Of a stretch of DNA of 64,000 nt, positions 26,927 through 35,932 are shown in pieces. Position 1 is the first letter of the stretch. The number at the start of each line of letters is the position of its first letter. The notes under the pieces were generated by a model. The model had not been told where the DNA came from. It ran no database searches and was given only the letters and a program-made list of their open reading frames with translations. The DNA is taken from positions 26,024 to 90,023 of the forward strand of contig JACZKP010000124.1 of assembly GCA_014860005.1 (NCBI GenBank), in the 5' to 3' direction. The position numbers and the translations under genes are program-made. Origin of the DNA: Verrucomicrobiota bacterium (GTDB lineage: Bacteria > Verrucomicrobiota > Verrucomicrobiae > Limisphaerales > UBA11358).

Positions 26927-27865
26927 ATGAAACATATCAGCTTCTTTTGCTGGGGCATCGCCGGTCTTCTCCTGACGGGTTGCACCACGCCACGATCCGT
27001 TGACCGGTTGGCGGAGGATTTGAACGCGCCGCCGCCGGTGACCGCGAAGGCGTGGGCGATTGCCGATGGCCGCACCGGCGAATTGCTCTGGGGGCTGAAC
27101 ACCGACGAACCGCGCAAGGCCGCCAGCACCACCAAAATGATGTGCGCTTTCGTCATTCTGCAACTGGCCGCGCAACAGCCGTCGGTGCTGGACGAGATGG
27201 TGACGTTTTCACAGTTGGCCGACGATACCGTGGGCTCGACGGCGGACATCAGAGTCGGCGAGCGGGTGTCCGTGCGTGAGTGTCTTTACGGTCTGTTGCT
27301 GCCATCGGGCAACGATGCCGGCAACGCGCTGGCCGAACATTTCAACGACCGCTTCGCGCCACCGGACGAGCGGTGGCGCGGAATGGGCCTCGGCAATCCT
27401 GCGTTTGCCACGCGCGCCAATTTCATCGCCGAGATGAATCGCACCGCGCAACGGCTTGGTATGACGAATACCATTTATCGTTCCTCCTTCGGCGATGGCG
27501 GCACGCCCGACGACCGCACCATCACCGTGCGCGACCTGACGCGGCTGGCCTGGCACGCGATGCAGAATCCGCGTTTCCGCGAATACGTGGCCACGCAACG
27601 CTATGAAGGCCGGGTGCAGACTCCGGACGGCGGCACGCGCACGGCCGTGTGGACCAATACGAATCAGTTGCTGCCGTTGAACACCGGCTACGATGGTATC
27701 AAGACCGGCACTACGACGCAGGCGGGCGCGTGTCTGGTGTCCAGCGCGCGTCGCGACGATGACCATTTGTTGATGGCCGTGCTGGGCTCAGAATCAAGCG
27801 CGGTCCGGTATGTGGACGCGCGCAACCTGTATCGCTGGGCGTGGCAGCAACGCGGCTTTCGTTAA
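26927..27865 (+). CDS. D-alanyl-D-alanine carboxypeptidase, lipoprotein
   Basis: A 312-residue penicillin-binding protein of the PBP5/DacA class that trims the terminal D-Ala from peptidoglycan stem peptides. The three active-site motifs are present: S-x-x-K in KAASTTKMM, S-x-N in LLPSGNDAGNAL, and K-T-G in GIKTGTTTQAG. The signal ends in LLLTGC, a lipobox, so the protein is likely anchored by lipid rather than by a C-terminal helix; the usual PBP5 C-terminal beta domain is absent. It stands alone between divergent kdsA and the large gene at 27971. Confidence 0.92.
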   Translation: MKHISFFCWGIAGLLLTGCTTPRSVDRLAEDLNAPPPVTAKAWAIADGRTGELLWGLNTDEPRKAASTTKMMCAFVILQLAAQQPSVLDEMVTFSQLADDTVGSTADIRVGERVSVRECLYGLLLPSGNDAGNALAEHFNDRFAPPDERWRGMGLGNPAFATRANFIAEMNRTAQRLGMTNTIYRSSFGDGGTPDDRTITVRDLTRLAWHAMQNPRFREYVATQRYEGRVQTPDGGTRTAVWTNTNQLLPLNTGYDGIKTGTTTQAGACLVSSARRDDDHLLMAVLGSESSAVRYVDARNLYRWAWQQRGFR

Positions 27866-27970
27866 AGCCTTGGGCTGCTCCACAGTTCGCCCACGCCTCG
27901 CATTGGCTTGATTCGGCGGCTGTGCAAATACCATACTTCGCGTTCTATTTTGAAAGTTGCACACGACAAT

Positions 27971-30900
27971 ATGACTGCCGCTCCGCCATCCGACAATCTG
28001 GTTGCCTGCATCAATGTTAAACTGGCCCTGCTGGGTTTCCCGCCGGTGCCGGACAGTTCGTTTCCACAGTTTGCCGACGTGTTTTCCTCGCTCATTCCGC
28101 AATACCGCGAGAAAGAGCGTTTGCTCACGAATTACCTTTGTCCCGCCGATCAACGGATTCAGTCGTTCATTTACGACTACCTGGAGGATGCGCCGGTGAC
28201 GCGGCTGCCGGCGCGCACACTGGTGCTGGATCGTCCGGGCATGGCGCGCGTGCTGTCGCTGCCGGTGGATCGTGACGAATTTGAATCGGACATCGTGCAT
28301 TCCTACCGGGTCAAACAGGGCGTGCTGCACAATCCGCGCAGCGACCGGCGCACGACGGCGGGCATCTTTCACGTGGCGGAGGAGGGCCTGCCGATTCCCG
28401 CCGATAAACGCGCCGTGCCCAAGCTGGTGTTCGGCCGGATGCTCGGCCTCGCGCTGCATCCACCGCCCGAATTGTCGCGGCTTCCCTTCACCGCTACGCA
28501 ACCGCAGCCGGCGGAATGCTGGGTTTCGCTGCTGTTGCGTCCGCTCGTTTGTCCGGCCGTGCCGGGGTTCACGGCCGAGAAGCGAATGGAGATTCGTTTC
28601 TTTGCTCCAGGCAGCCTGGTGAGCAACCTGGATTTTGTGGAGAGCATCTTCGGCAATGGCGGCGACCCGACTCTGCCGGAGAATGACGCCGCGCTGGACG
28701 TCGAGCATTGGACCGGCCACACCGGCTGCGTCATCCTGGCGCCGCATCTTACCAAAGTCACGAAACAGGCCGTCGGATTGCCGCCTTGGGACAAGGCCAC
28801 GGAGCGCCAGCGTCAGGACGGCATGTGCTGGCGCGAGCCAGGAGAACTCTACAATGAGGGCGAGGCGTTCAAGCTCACCTGCCGCGACGAGAACGGCGTG
28901 ATTGTCACGCTCATCGCCGACAACTATTTCGGCTACTGCAAGAAGGAGGTCAAAACGCAGATCAGCTACGCGGCGAATTTGTTCGGGCTGTGCGAAGAGG
29001 AACACGCCGGCGGCGCGCTGGTGTTTCCCAGTTACGATCTGGGCGAAGAGTTCAGTGGCGACGTTCACGTGAAACGCAAGGGTCACACGTATGCTGAAAT
29101 GACCGCGCTTTTTTCCGAACTTATGACACCCATGCCCGAGGGTTACGCGGTGGACCGGAAATACCCGGACATTCTCTATGTGCCGGAGGACGCAAAGTTT
29201 GACCTGCACCAGCAGCGCATTTCCTGGTCGCAGGGGGAGAAGGAGTGCAGCCTCAAACTGCTTCCCGAGCGCATCTACGTGCGCCCGTCCGGCTACAATG
29301 TCCGCATGGTTAAGCCGTCGGCTGACCGCGCCTGGCGGCTGGTGGGCGTGACTGCGGAAGGCGCGCTCTGCCACAAGCCCTGCACCGTTTCCGGTGGCGG
29401 CAAATCGGAAATCTCCAAGCCCATCACGGATTCCGTGCTGACCGGCCCGGTGTTCGTGGCCGATTTCAAAAAGGATTTCGACCGCGTGGCGGAACTGATC
29501 GGCCGCGATTACAGCGGGCGGTTCAAGGACGCGTCCCGGAGCGACCGCCGGCCCGTTCTCAGCGCGGAACGTTCGCTCGGCTCGGTCATCAAGCTGCTCA
29601 CGCCCGATGAACAAGACTACCGGCCGGAATACAACGCCTGGCTGGAGAGCACCCCTCAGTATCTCAAGGAACTGGTGTTCGTGGTAAAACGCTATTACGT
29701 GCCGGAGTGGGGCGACCGCTGGCGCGATCATTTCAGCGTGGACATCATCAACGGCACGCCCGGCAATGAGTTGAAGTGCGACAATCGCAAGCTGGTCACC
29801 GCCAACATGCGCGTCGGCTTCGAAACGGACGGCGCCTGGCGCACCTTCGGTTTGCGCAAAGATTTTCAGCCGGCGGTGAAGATTCAATTCGAGGACGACA
29901 TCACGGCGTCGCTCGTGGTGCCGGCGAAACGGCTCCAACATCTGCGGGAGGAGGACGCAAACCTCGCCGTGAAGTTTGTGCAAAACTGCGAACAGCGCCT
30001 CTTCCAGCGTCCCGACGATGCCATTCACCGGGGCTACGACAAACAAACCGAGGCGGACTTTGTCCAGCCGGACAACTTTTTCTCCAATTACGAACCGCTC
30101 ACGCCTGCGCGGGCGCGCGAACTGGTGGAGGAATCCATCGGTTTTTACCAGTTCACGCCGCCGATGCAGCAATTGATCCGCGAAGTGGCGGTGACGGGCC
30201 GGCCGGGCTTCTTCATCTCCAGCGCGCACCCGCGCATGGTGAATGGCAAACCCAGCAAGAACCCGCGCTACCTGCAAAAGCGCACCGATTTGGTGCATCC
30301 GCGCGCGACGTACCTTGCCGAAGTATCGGCCCGCCTGCGTCGGCGTGTGCCACCAGGCGAGCCGTTGCACACACCGGTGACGGCCATATTGCCGGGCCGC
30401 AGGAATAATCCTCCCGACCGGGGCATCCGCCCGTTGTCGGTGTTCAATCCGATCCATTACTTTGAGCTGCCGGAACTGTTCATGGAATTCATTTGCAGCA
30501 TGACCGGCAAATCGCCCTCCACCACGGGCGCGGGTTCCGAAGGCGCGCTCACAAAAGGACCATTCAACGCGCTGCCACCCATCATTGATCTCAACAATGC
30601 GCTCGTGGCGTGGGTGCTCACCGGGCATCACGGTTTCGTGACGGCTGCCGGCTGGGTGGGGCCGAAGGTGCGCGTGGATCACGATGTCAGCCTGCTGGTG
30701 CCGGAAGTCTGGTGCCGCATGATGCCGGCGGAGCGCGATCCGCGGTTTTTGATCACGGAAAAGTATCTGGACCGGTGCGAGGACTTTGAGCATCGCGGCA
30801 ACAGAGTTTTGGCCGGGCGGCTGGGTTACCGCATCAATTCGCGATTCGTACGCGCGTTCTTTGGCCGCGTCTTCAATCATCCACATGCGGTGTTTACCGA

Positions 30901-31384
30901 GGAGATGCTGCGGCCGGAGTTGCAGGGCATGGAGATGTTTGTGGACGGCATGGACAACATTGTCACCACCCAACAGCGCGTCGCCCGATTGTATTTCAAC
31001 GATGGCAGCGTGGCGCAGGCATGTCCGCCGCTACGGGCGCTATTGCACCTCATGCGGGATGACCAGTGGGAGGGCAAGGACCTCAATCACGCCGAAGTGC
31101 GCCGATTGTTCACGCGCGATTATCTGCTGGCCAGCGATTGGTATGCGGCGCGGCTCGAGGCGAAACAGGCGATTGACCGCAGACTGTGGCGGCGCCACGT
31201 GGATTACCTCGACCGCTTTACGAAGCGCGCCAGCCACGCCGACAAGGCAATCAGTCTGGGGATTCCTGAGCGGTTGCGGCGGGCGCGGAAAACCCTGGAA
31301 GAAGTCGAATCGCCCTCGCATCTGGAAAAACTGCGGGACACGCTGGGCGCCGAACCCATTCAAACGTACCGAACGAGGCGTTAA
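27971..31384 (+). CDS. Large conserved protein, probable PPi-type phosphoenolpyruvate carboxykinase
   Basis: A 1,137-residue cytoplasmic protein with no signal peptide or membrane helix. Its size, the opening LVACINVKLALLGFPPV, the phosphate-loop-like TVSGGGKSEISKPI (about residue 475) and blocks such as FFISSAHPRMVNGKPSKNPR and RVDHDVSLLVPEVWCRMMP agree with my recollection of the pyrophosphate-dependent PEP carboxykinases of Entamoeba and Propionibacterium, which convert oxaloacetate plus PPi (or the reverse) to PEP and are ~1,100-1,150 residues. This is from memory, not a search. The convergent neighbour, glgC, makes PPi. ATG at 27971 is chosen over 27908 because the upstream 21 residues look unconserved. 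If wrong, it is a conserved protein of unknown role. Confidence 0.58.
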   Translation: MTAAPPSDNLVACINVKLALLGFPPVPDSSFPQFADVFSSLIPQYREKERLLTNYLCPADQRIQSFIYDYLEDAPVTRLPARTLVLDRPGMARVLSLPVDRDEFESDIVHSYRVKQGVLHNPRSDRRTTAGIFHVAEEGLPIPADKRAVPKLVFGRMLGLALHPPPELSRLPFTATQPQPAECWVSLLLRPLVCPAVPGFTAEKRMEIRFFAPGSLVSNLDFVESIFGNGGDPTLPENDAALDVEHWTGHTGCVILAPHLTKVTKQAVGLPPWDKATERQRQDGMCWREPGELYNEGEAFKLTCRDENGVIVTLIADNYFGYCKKEVKTQISYAANLFGLCEEEHAGGALVFPSYDLGEEFSGDVHVKRKGHTYAEMTALFSELMTPMPEGYAVDRKYPDILYVPEDAKFDLHQQRISWSQGEKECSLKLLPERIYVRPSGYNVRMVKPSADRAWRLVGVTAEGALCHKPCTVSGGGKSEISKPITDSVLTGPVFVADFKKDFDRVAELIGRDYSGRFKDASRSDRRPVLSAERSLGSVIKLLTPDEQDYRPEYNAWLESTPQYLKELVFVVKRYYVPEWGDRWRDHFSVDIINGTPGNELKCDNRKLVTANMRVGFETDGAWRTFGLRKDFQPAVKIQFEDDITASLVVPAKRLQHLREEDANLAVKFVQNCEQRLFQRPDDAIHRGYDKQTEADFVQPDNFFSNYEPLTPARARELVEESIGFYQFTPPMQQLIREVAVTGRPGFFISSAHPRMVNGKPSKNPRYLQKRTDLVHPRATYLAEVSARLRRRVPPGEPLHTPVTAILPGRRNNPPDRGIRPLSVFNPIHYFELPELFMEFICSMTGKSPSTTGAGSEGALTKGPFNALPPIIDLNNALVAWVLTGHHGFVTAAGWVGPKVRVDHDVSLLVPEVWCRMMPAERDPRFLITEKYLDRCEDFEHRGNRVLAGRLGYRINSRFVRAFFGRVFNHPHAVFTEEMLRPELQGMEMFVDGMDNIVTTQQRVARLYFNDGSVAQACPPLRALLHLMRDDQWEGKDLNHAEVRRLFTRDYLLASDWYAARLEAKQAIDRRLWRRHVDYLDRFTKRASHADKAISLGIPERLRRARKTLEEVESPSHLEKLRDTLGAEPIQTYRTRR

Positions 31385-31447
31385 GTTGCCGGAACGCACG
31401 TTGGTCGCGGCGACGCTTGATCCTCCGCAAGCGGCGCAACGCCAGGT

Positions 31448-32755
31448 TCAGATTACCATGCCATGCGGGATCGTGCCGTTGCGCGGCACGATCACGATGC
31501 CATCGCGAATGTAGTAAAGCTCGTGGTCAAAATTCTCGGGCTTGCCCGCCGGTGAGATCACCACCTTGTTTCCGATGCGGGCGTTCTTGTCTATGATGGC
31601 GTTTTCGATGCGGCAGCCCGAACCGATGCCGATGCGCGGTTTGCCGGCTTGTTCGTGCCCGATGATGGAATCGTGCGATTCGTAGTAATCGCAGCCCAGC
31701 GCGACCACGCGATGCAATTCGGTGTTTGAACCCACGAGCGTCCGCAGCCCGATGATGCTGTGAGTGATGCGCGCCCCGTTGATGATGCAACCGTCGGTGA
31801 CCACGGCGTGGTCAATGTGCGCACCGTTGATCTTGGAGCCGGGCAGAAACCGCGGACGGCTGAAAATCGGTGCGCTCATGTCGAAAAAGTTAAATCGCGG
31901 CAACTCGGCGGCTACGTCCAGATTAGCCTCGAAGAATGCCCGAATGGTCCCGATGTCCTCCCAATAGCCTTGGAAAACCGACGAATAAACCCGGTCGGTT
32001 TCAATCGCGTGCGGGATGATGTGCTTGCCGAAATCGGTGAGGGTGTTGTCCAACAGCTTGCGGACCACGTCACGGTTGAAGACGTAGATGCCCATGGAGG
32101 CGAGAAACAATTCCTGGCCGCCATCAATGCCCAGCTTGGGATGCCACTCGGAGGGCAGCCGCAACGAGTCGAGCACGGCGGGGTCCTTGGGTTTCTCCAC
32201 AAACCGCGTGATGCGGCGTTCCTCGTTCACCTGCATGATGCCGAGTGACTGCGCCTCATTGCGGCCCACGGGAATGGTGGCAATCGTGATGCTCGCCCCC
32301 GTCTCCTTGTGCTGCTCCACGATGCGCCGGTAATCCATGCGATACAACTGGTCGCCGCTCAGGATCACCAGGTAATCGAAGTCGTGATTGAGAAAGTGAA
32401 TGAGATTCTTGCGGACGGCGTCGGCGGTGCCCTCATACCAGGACGCATCCGTGAGGGTTTGCTGGGCCGCGAGGATCTCGACGAAGCCGCTGGAGAACTG
32501 GTCGAATTTGTAGGATTGCGAAATGTGCCGGTGCAAGGAGGCGGAATTGAACTGGGTCAGGATGTAAATGCGCCGGAAGCCGGAATTGATGCAGTTGGAA
32601 ATGGGCACATCCACGAGGCGGTATTTGCCGGCGAGCGGCACAGCGGGCTTGGCGCGCTCTTTGGTGAGCGGAAACAAACGGGTGCCCTGCCCGCCCCCCA
32701 TGATGACGCAAAGGGCCTTGCTGGTGTTGAGTGATTGGCGGCTGGCGTAGTTCAT
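31448..32755 (-). CDS. glgC: Glucose-1-phosphate adenylyltransferase
   Basis: Makes ADP-glucose and PPi, the committed step of glycogen synthesis. The 435-residue protein begins the catalytic domain with VIMGGGQGTRLFPLTKERAK and PAVPLAGKYRLVDVPISNCI, and continues with GTADAVRKN, LVILSGDQLYRMDY, FVEKPKDP and EDIGTIRAFFEANL. The C-terminal third is a left-handed beta-helix (NAIIDKNARIGNKVVIS). The QFNSASLHRHISQSY segment resembles the cyanobacterial/plant type. ATG at 32755 is chosen over 32788. It is convergent with the putative PPi-PEPCK, 63 bases apart. Confidence 0.95.
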   Translation of the reverse strand: MNYASRQSLNTSKALCVIMGGGQGTRLFPLTKERAKPAVPLAGKYRLVDVPISNCINSGFRRIYILTQFNSASLHRHISQSYKFDQFSSGFVEILAAQQTLTDASWYEGTADAVRKNLIHFLNHDFDYLVILSGDQLYRMDYRRIVEQHKETGASITIATIPVGRNEAQSLGIMQVNEERRITRFVEKPKDPAVLDSLRLPSEWHPKLGIDGGQELFLASMGIYVFNRDVVRKLLDNTLTDFGKHIIPHAIETDRVYSSVFQGYWEDIGTIRAFFEANLDVAAELPRFNFFDMSAPIFSRPRFLPGSKINGAHIDHAVVTDGCIINGARITHSIIGLRTLVGSNTELHRVVALGCDYYESHDSIIGHEQAGKPRIGIGSGCRIENAIIDKNARIGNKVVISPAGKPENFDHELYYIRDGIVIVPRNGTIPHGMVI

Positions 32756-33033
32756 AAGAAAAATGTTTCGGCTGCGACGTTGATCCACTTATAGACCCAA
32801 GGCCCTATTCGAGCAAGCGGCATCCATCAACCATCCGTCAAACAGTCAGCTTCACCTTCCCCGCCACTGGCATCGGGACGGGGGCGATGGCGCGCAATAA
32901 TTCTTTCCATGCAGGCTCCTTTCGCCAAATGGCGACTAGGAGATGGCAAAAAATGTAAAGCCGAACTCCGGCCCTCAGGCAAAACTCATCACGAACCTGT
33001 GCTTGAACATTTGGGTAACGCGATGGGGCAACA

Positions 33034-35718
33034 TTGCGGGGCGTTTGCTTTGCGTTCAAAACCGCCGGACGAAATGGTCCGGCTGTGATCAGGTTGGCTC
33101 GTTTGACGAACACGAAACAAGTGACCGGCTCGCTTGAAACCACTTTGACCGACGCGCCGCTGGCTCGGGGGCAATCCAACCCGACCCGCGAGCGCGCGGC
33201 GTGTTTTCACTGTGGCGAGCCGTGTCCGGACGGGAGTTTCGCCAAGGCGGAGAAAGTGTTTTGTTGCAACGGTTGCCTGGTGGTTCACGACTTGTTGACG
33301 GAAAGCGGACTTGGCCACTTCTATGATCTGCGTCAGTCGCCCGGCATCCGCGTGCAGGGCGCGGCGCTCCGCGATCAATGGGCTTTCCTCGACGAGCCGG
33401 CGATCCGGCAACAGTTGCTCGATTTTGCCGACGACCACCAAAGCCGGGTGACGTTTCACGTTCCCGCCATTCATTGCATCGCTTGTGTCTGGCTGCTGGA
33501 GAATTTGTTCCGGCTGCATCCGGGTGTGGGGCGCTCCGTCGTCAATTACGCCCGGCGTGAAGTGGCCCTCAACTTTTCCACCGGCGAACTCAAACTCAGC
33601 GAACTCGTTGCGCTGCTTGCGTCCATCGGTTACGAACCAGTGCTGACGCTGGGGGAACTGGAGAAGCGGCCTGCCAGTTCCGCGCGGAGACGCCAGTGGT
33701 TGCAGGTGGGTATTGCGGGTTTTGCGTTTGGCAACATCATGTTGTTCAGCCTGCCGCAGTATTTCGGGATGGACGGCTTCAGCGGACCAGCGTTTACGAC
33801 CCTGTTCGGCTGGTTGAGTCTGGCGCTGGCGTTGCCGGTCGTCGTGTACAGCGCGTCAGATTATTGGAAATCCGCCTGGCTCTCACTCCGGCAACGGATG
33901 CTCACGCTGGATGTGCCCATCGCCTTGGGGCTGGCGGCCATTTACGGACAAAGCATCTACGAAATCGCCTCGCGCACCGGCGAGGGCTACTGCGATTCGC
34001 TGACCGGTTTGATCTTCTTCCTGCTCTGCGGGCGCATCTTCCAACAGAAGACCCACGAACGATTGGCGTTTGATCGCGATTACAAATCGTTCTTTCCGCT
34101 TTCGGTGACTCGACGCGGCACGGGGGAACAGCACAGTGAGCGTAACACCGCTCAACCCGCAGAGGAGCGGGTTTCACTCTCGCAACTGCGCGTCGGCGAC
34201 CGCATCGTGCTGCGGAATGGAGAATTGATTCCTGCCGATGCGCGGCTCGTAAGCGGGCCAGCCATGATTGACTACAGTTTTGTGACCGGCGAATCCGAGC
34301 CGGTCGCCAAGCAGGAGGGCGAGTATCTCTACGCCGGCGGGCAGCAAATTGGGGCGGCCATCGAAGTGGAAACGGTCAAGGCGGTGTCGCAGAGCTATCT
34401 GACGTCCCTTTGGAATCACGAAACGTTTCGCAAAGATCGCGACGACTCTGCCAACACGCTGACGAATCGCTACAGCCGGCGGTTTACGGTCATCGTTATT
34501 GGCGTGGCCGTCGGCGCGGCGTTGTTTTGGGTGTTGTCCGGAAATCTTCCGCGAGGGATCAAGGCCTTCACCTCGGTGTTGATTGTGGCGTGTCCGTGTG
34601 CGCTGGCACTCGCCGCGCCGTTCACGCTGGGCACGGCGCAACGCTGGCTGGCGCGTACCAGGGTCTTCCTGAAAAACGCCCTGGTCATTGAACGGCTCGC
34701 GCGCGTGAACGCCATTGTCTTCGATAAAACCGGCACGCTCACTTCAGCGGGCGTGAACGCGGTTAACTTCCATGGCCCGTCGTTGAGCCAGACCGAGGCG
34801 CGCTGGATCGCCTCTCTCACGCGGCACTCGACGCATCCGCTCTCGGCGCGCATTGCCGAATCGTTCGGCGACCAGTATCTGCCTGAACTGGTTCATGGGT
34901 TCCGCGAGACTGCCGGGTGCGGTATCGAGGGTCTCGTGGACGGACACGCACTGCTGCTTGGCTCGCGCGGGTGGCTGGCGTTACGTGGGGTTGATTGTAA
35001 ACGCCGAGGTGAGGCGGTGGAGCTGCAGCCCGAAGCGAATCCGCCGCTTCACGTCGGCGGCTACCAGGGCAGCGCGGTTCACGTGGCGATTGATGGCCGG
35101 CATCACGGTGAATTTGTGCTCGCCGGCACGCTGCGGCCGGAAACGGATGAATTGCTCCGGCAACTGGCCGGGTGCAATGAACTGGCATTGCTGTCCGGGG
35201 ACAATGAACGCGAGCGCGAGCGCTTCCGCGCGTTGTTCGGCGCGGACGCGCGACTGAACTTTAATCAGAGCCCGCTCGACAAGTTGGGCTTCATCCAGCG
35301 TCTGCAACAGCAGGGTAAAACCGTGATGATGGTGGGCGACGGCTTGAACGATGCCGGCGCGCTCAAGCAAAGCGACGTGGGCGTGGCGGTTGTGGAGAAG
35401 ATCGGTGCGTTTTCACCGGCCAGCGACGTGATTCTGGACGCGGTGCGCGTGCCGCAACTCTTTGAGATTCTCACCCTCGCCCGCCGGGCGGCGCGAATCG
35501 TGAAGATCAGCTTCGGCATTTCCGCCGCCTACAACGTTATTGGCGTGAGCATCGCGGCGGCGGGGCTGCTTTCGCCGGTCGTCTGCGCGGTGTTGATGCC
35601 GGTGAGTTCGGTGTCGGTGGTGGTGTTCGCGTGCGGTGTGACGACGTGGGCGGCGCGGCGCACCGGCCTGAAATTTGACTTGGAGCAAGGCCCGTCGGAC
35701 GCGGCCTTGGTTGATTAA
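33034..35718 (+). CDS. ccoI: Copper-translocating P-type ATPase of cbb3 oxidase biogenesis
   Basis: Delivers copper for the cbb3 oxidase encoded downstream. Up to 894 residues: a cysteine-rich N-terminal zinc- or copper-binding motif (ACFHCGEPC and VFCCNGCLVVHD), an HMA-type metal-binding domain (IHCIACVWLLENL), then the P-type core with CPCALALAAPFTLG (metal site in the membrane), VFDKTGTLTSAG (phosphorylated Asp), HSTHPLSARIAES and MMVGDGLNDAGALKQSDVG. Eight membrane helices are expected. The start is uncertain: TTG at 33034 is the longest; GTG at 33085 or 33121 are alternatives. ccoS follows after 19 bases. Confidence 0.92.
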   Translation: MRGVCFAFKTAGRNGPAVIRLARLTNTKQVTGSLETTLTDAPLARGQSNPTRERAACFHCGEPCPDGSFAKAEKVFCCNGCLVVHDLLTESGLGHFYDLRQSPGIRVQGAALRDQWAFLDEPAIRQQLLDFADDHQSRVTFHVPAIHCIACVWLLENLFRLHPGVGRSVVNYARREVALNFSTGELKLSELVALLASIGYEPVLTLGELEKRPASSARRRQWLQVGIAGFAFGNIMLFSLPQYFGMDGFSGPAFTTLFGWLSLALALPVVVYSASDYWKSAWLSLRQRMLTLDVPIALGLAAIYGQSIYEIASRTGEGYCDSLTGLIFFLLCGRIFQQKTHERLAFDRDYKSFFPLSVTRRGTGEQHSERNTAQPAEERVSLSQLRVGDRIVLRNGELIPADARLVSGPAMIDYSFVTGESEPVAKQEGEYLYAGGQQIGAAIEVETVKAVSQSYLTSLWNHETFRKDRDDSANTLTNRYSRRFTVIVIGVAVGAALFWVLSGNLPRGIKAFTSVLIVACPCALALAAPFTLGTAQRWLARTRVFLKNALVIERLARVNAIVFDKTGTLTSAGVNAVNFHGPSLSQTEARWIASLTRHSTHPLSARIAESFGDQYLPELVHGFRETAGCGIEGLVDGHALLLGSRGWLALRGVDCKRRGEAVELQPEANPPLHVGGYQGSAVHVAIDGRHHGEFVLAGTLRPETDELLRQLAGCNELALLSGDNERERERFRALFGADARLNFNQSPLDKLGFIQRLQQQGKTVMMVGDGLNDAGALKQSDVGVAVVEKIGAFSPASDVILDAVRVPQLFEILTLARRAARIVKISFGISAAYNVIGVSIAAAGLLSPVVCAVLMPVSSVSVVVFACGVTTWAARRTGLKFDLEQGPSDAALVD

Positions 35719-35737
35719 ACGGCAACGGATTTACGGC

Positions 35738-35932
35738 ATGAGTGTGATTTTAATTCTGATCCTGGCCAGCCTCGCGATGGCGCTGCTGTTCCTTGGCGGC
35801 TTCATCTGGGCGGTGCGTTCCGGCCAGTTCGAGGACACGCTCACCCCCTCGTTGCGGGTCTTGACTGACGAAACTTCCAAGCCTGGAAAAACTTTGAACG
35901 TGCCAATCAAAGACAACGAACTCAAATCATGA
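35738..35932 (+). CDS. ccoS: cbb3-type cytochrome oxidase assembly protein CcoS
   Basis: A 64-residue one-helix membrane protein (ILILILASLAMALLFLGGFIWAVRSGQFED). The end of the helix plus WAVRSGQFEDT is diagnostic of CcoS/FixS, needed for cofactor insertion into CcoN. ATG at 35738 follows ccoI closely, and the stop overlaps the ccoNO start by four bases (ATGA), so translation is coupled. Confidence 0.93.
   Translation: MSVILILILASLAMALLFLGGFIWAVRSGQFEDTLTPSLRVLTDETSKPGKTLNVPIKDNELKS

Noticed and set aside
27794..30973. 1,059-residue frame on the minus strand
   Set aside because: Mirror of the large plus-strand gene at 27971; His/Arg-rich composition typical of antisense frames in GC-rich DNA.
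32838..33179. Minus-strand 113-residue frame between glgC and ccoI
   Set aside because: No family, overlaps the ccoI N-terminus, odd composition; it could be a decayed remnant but cannot be supported.
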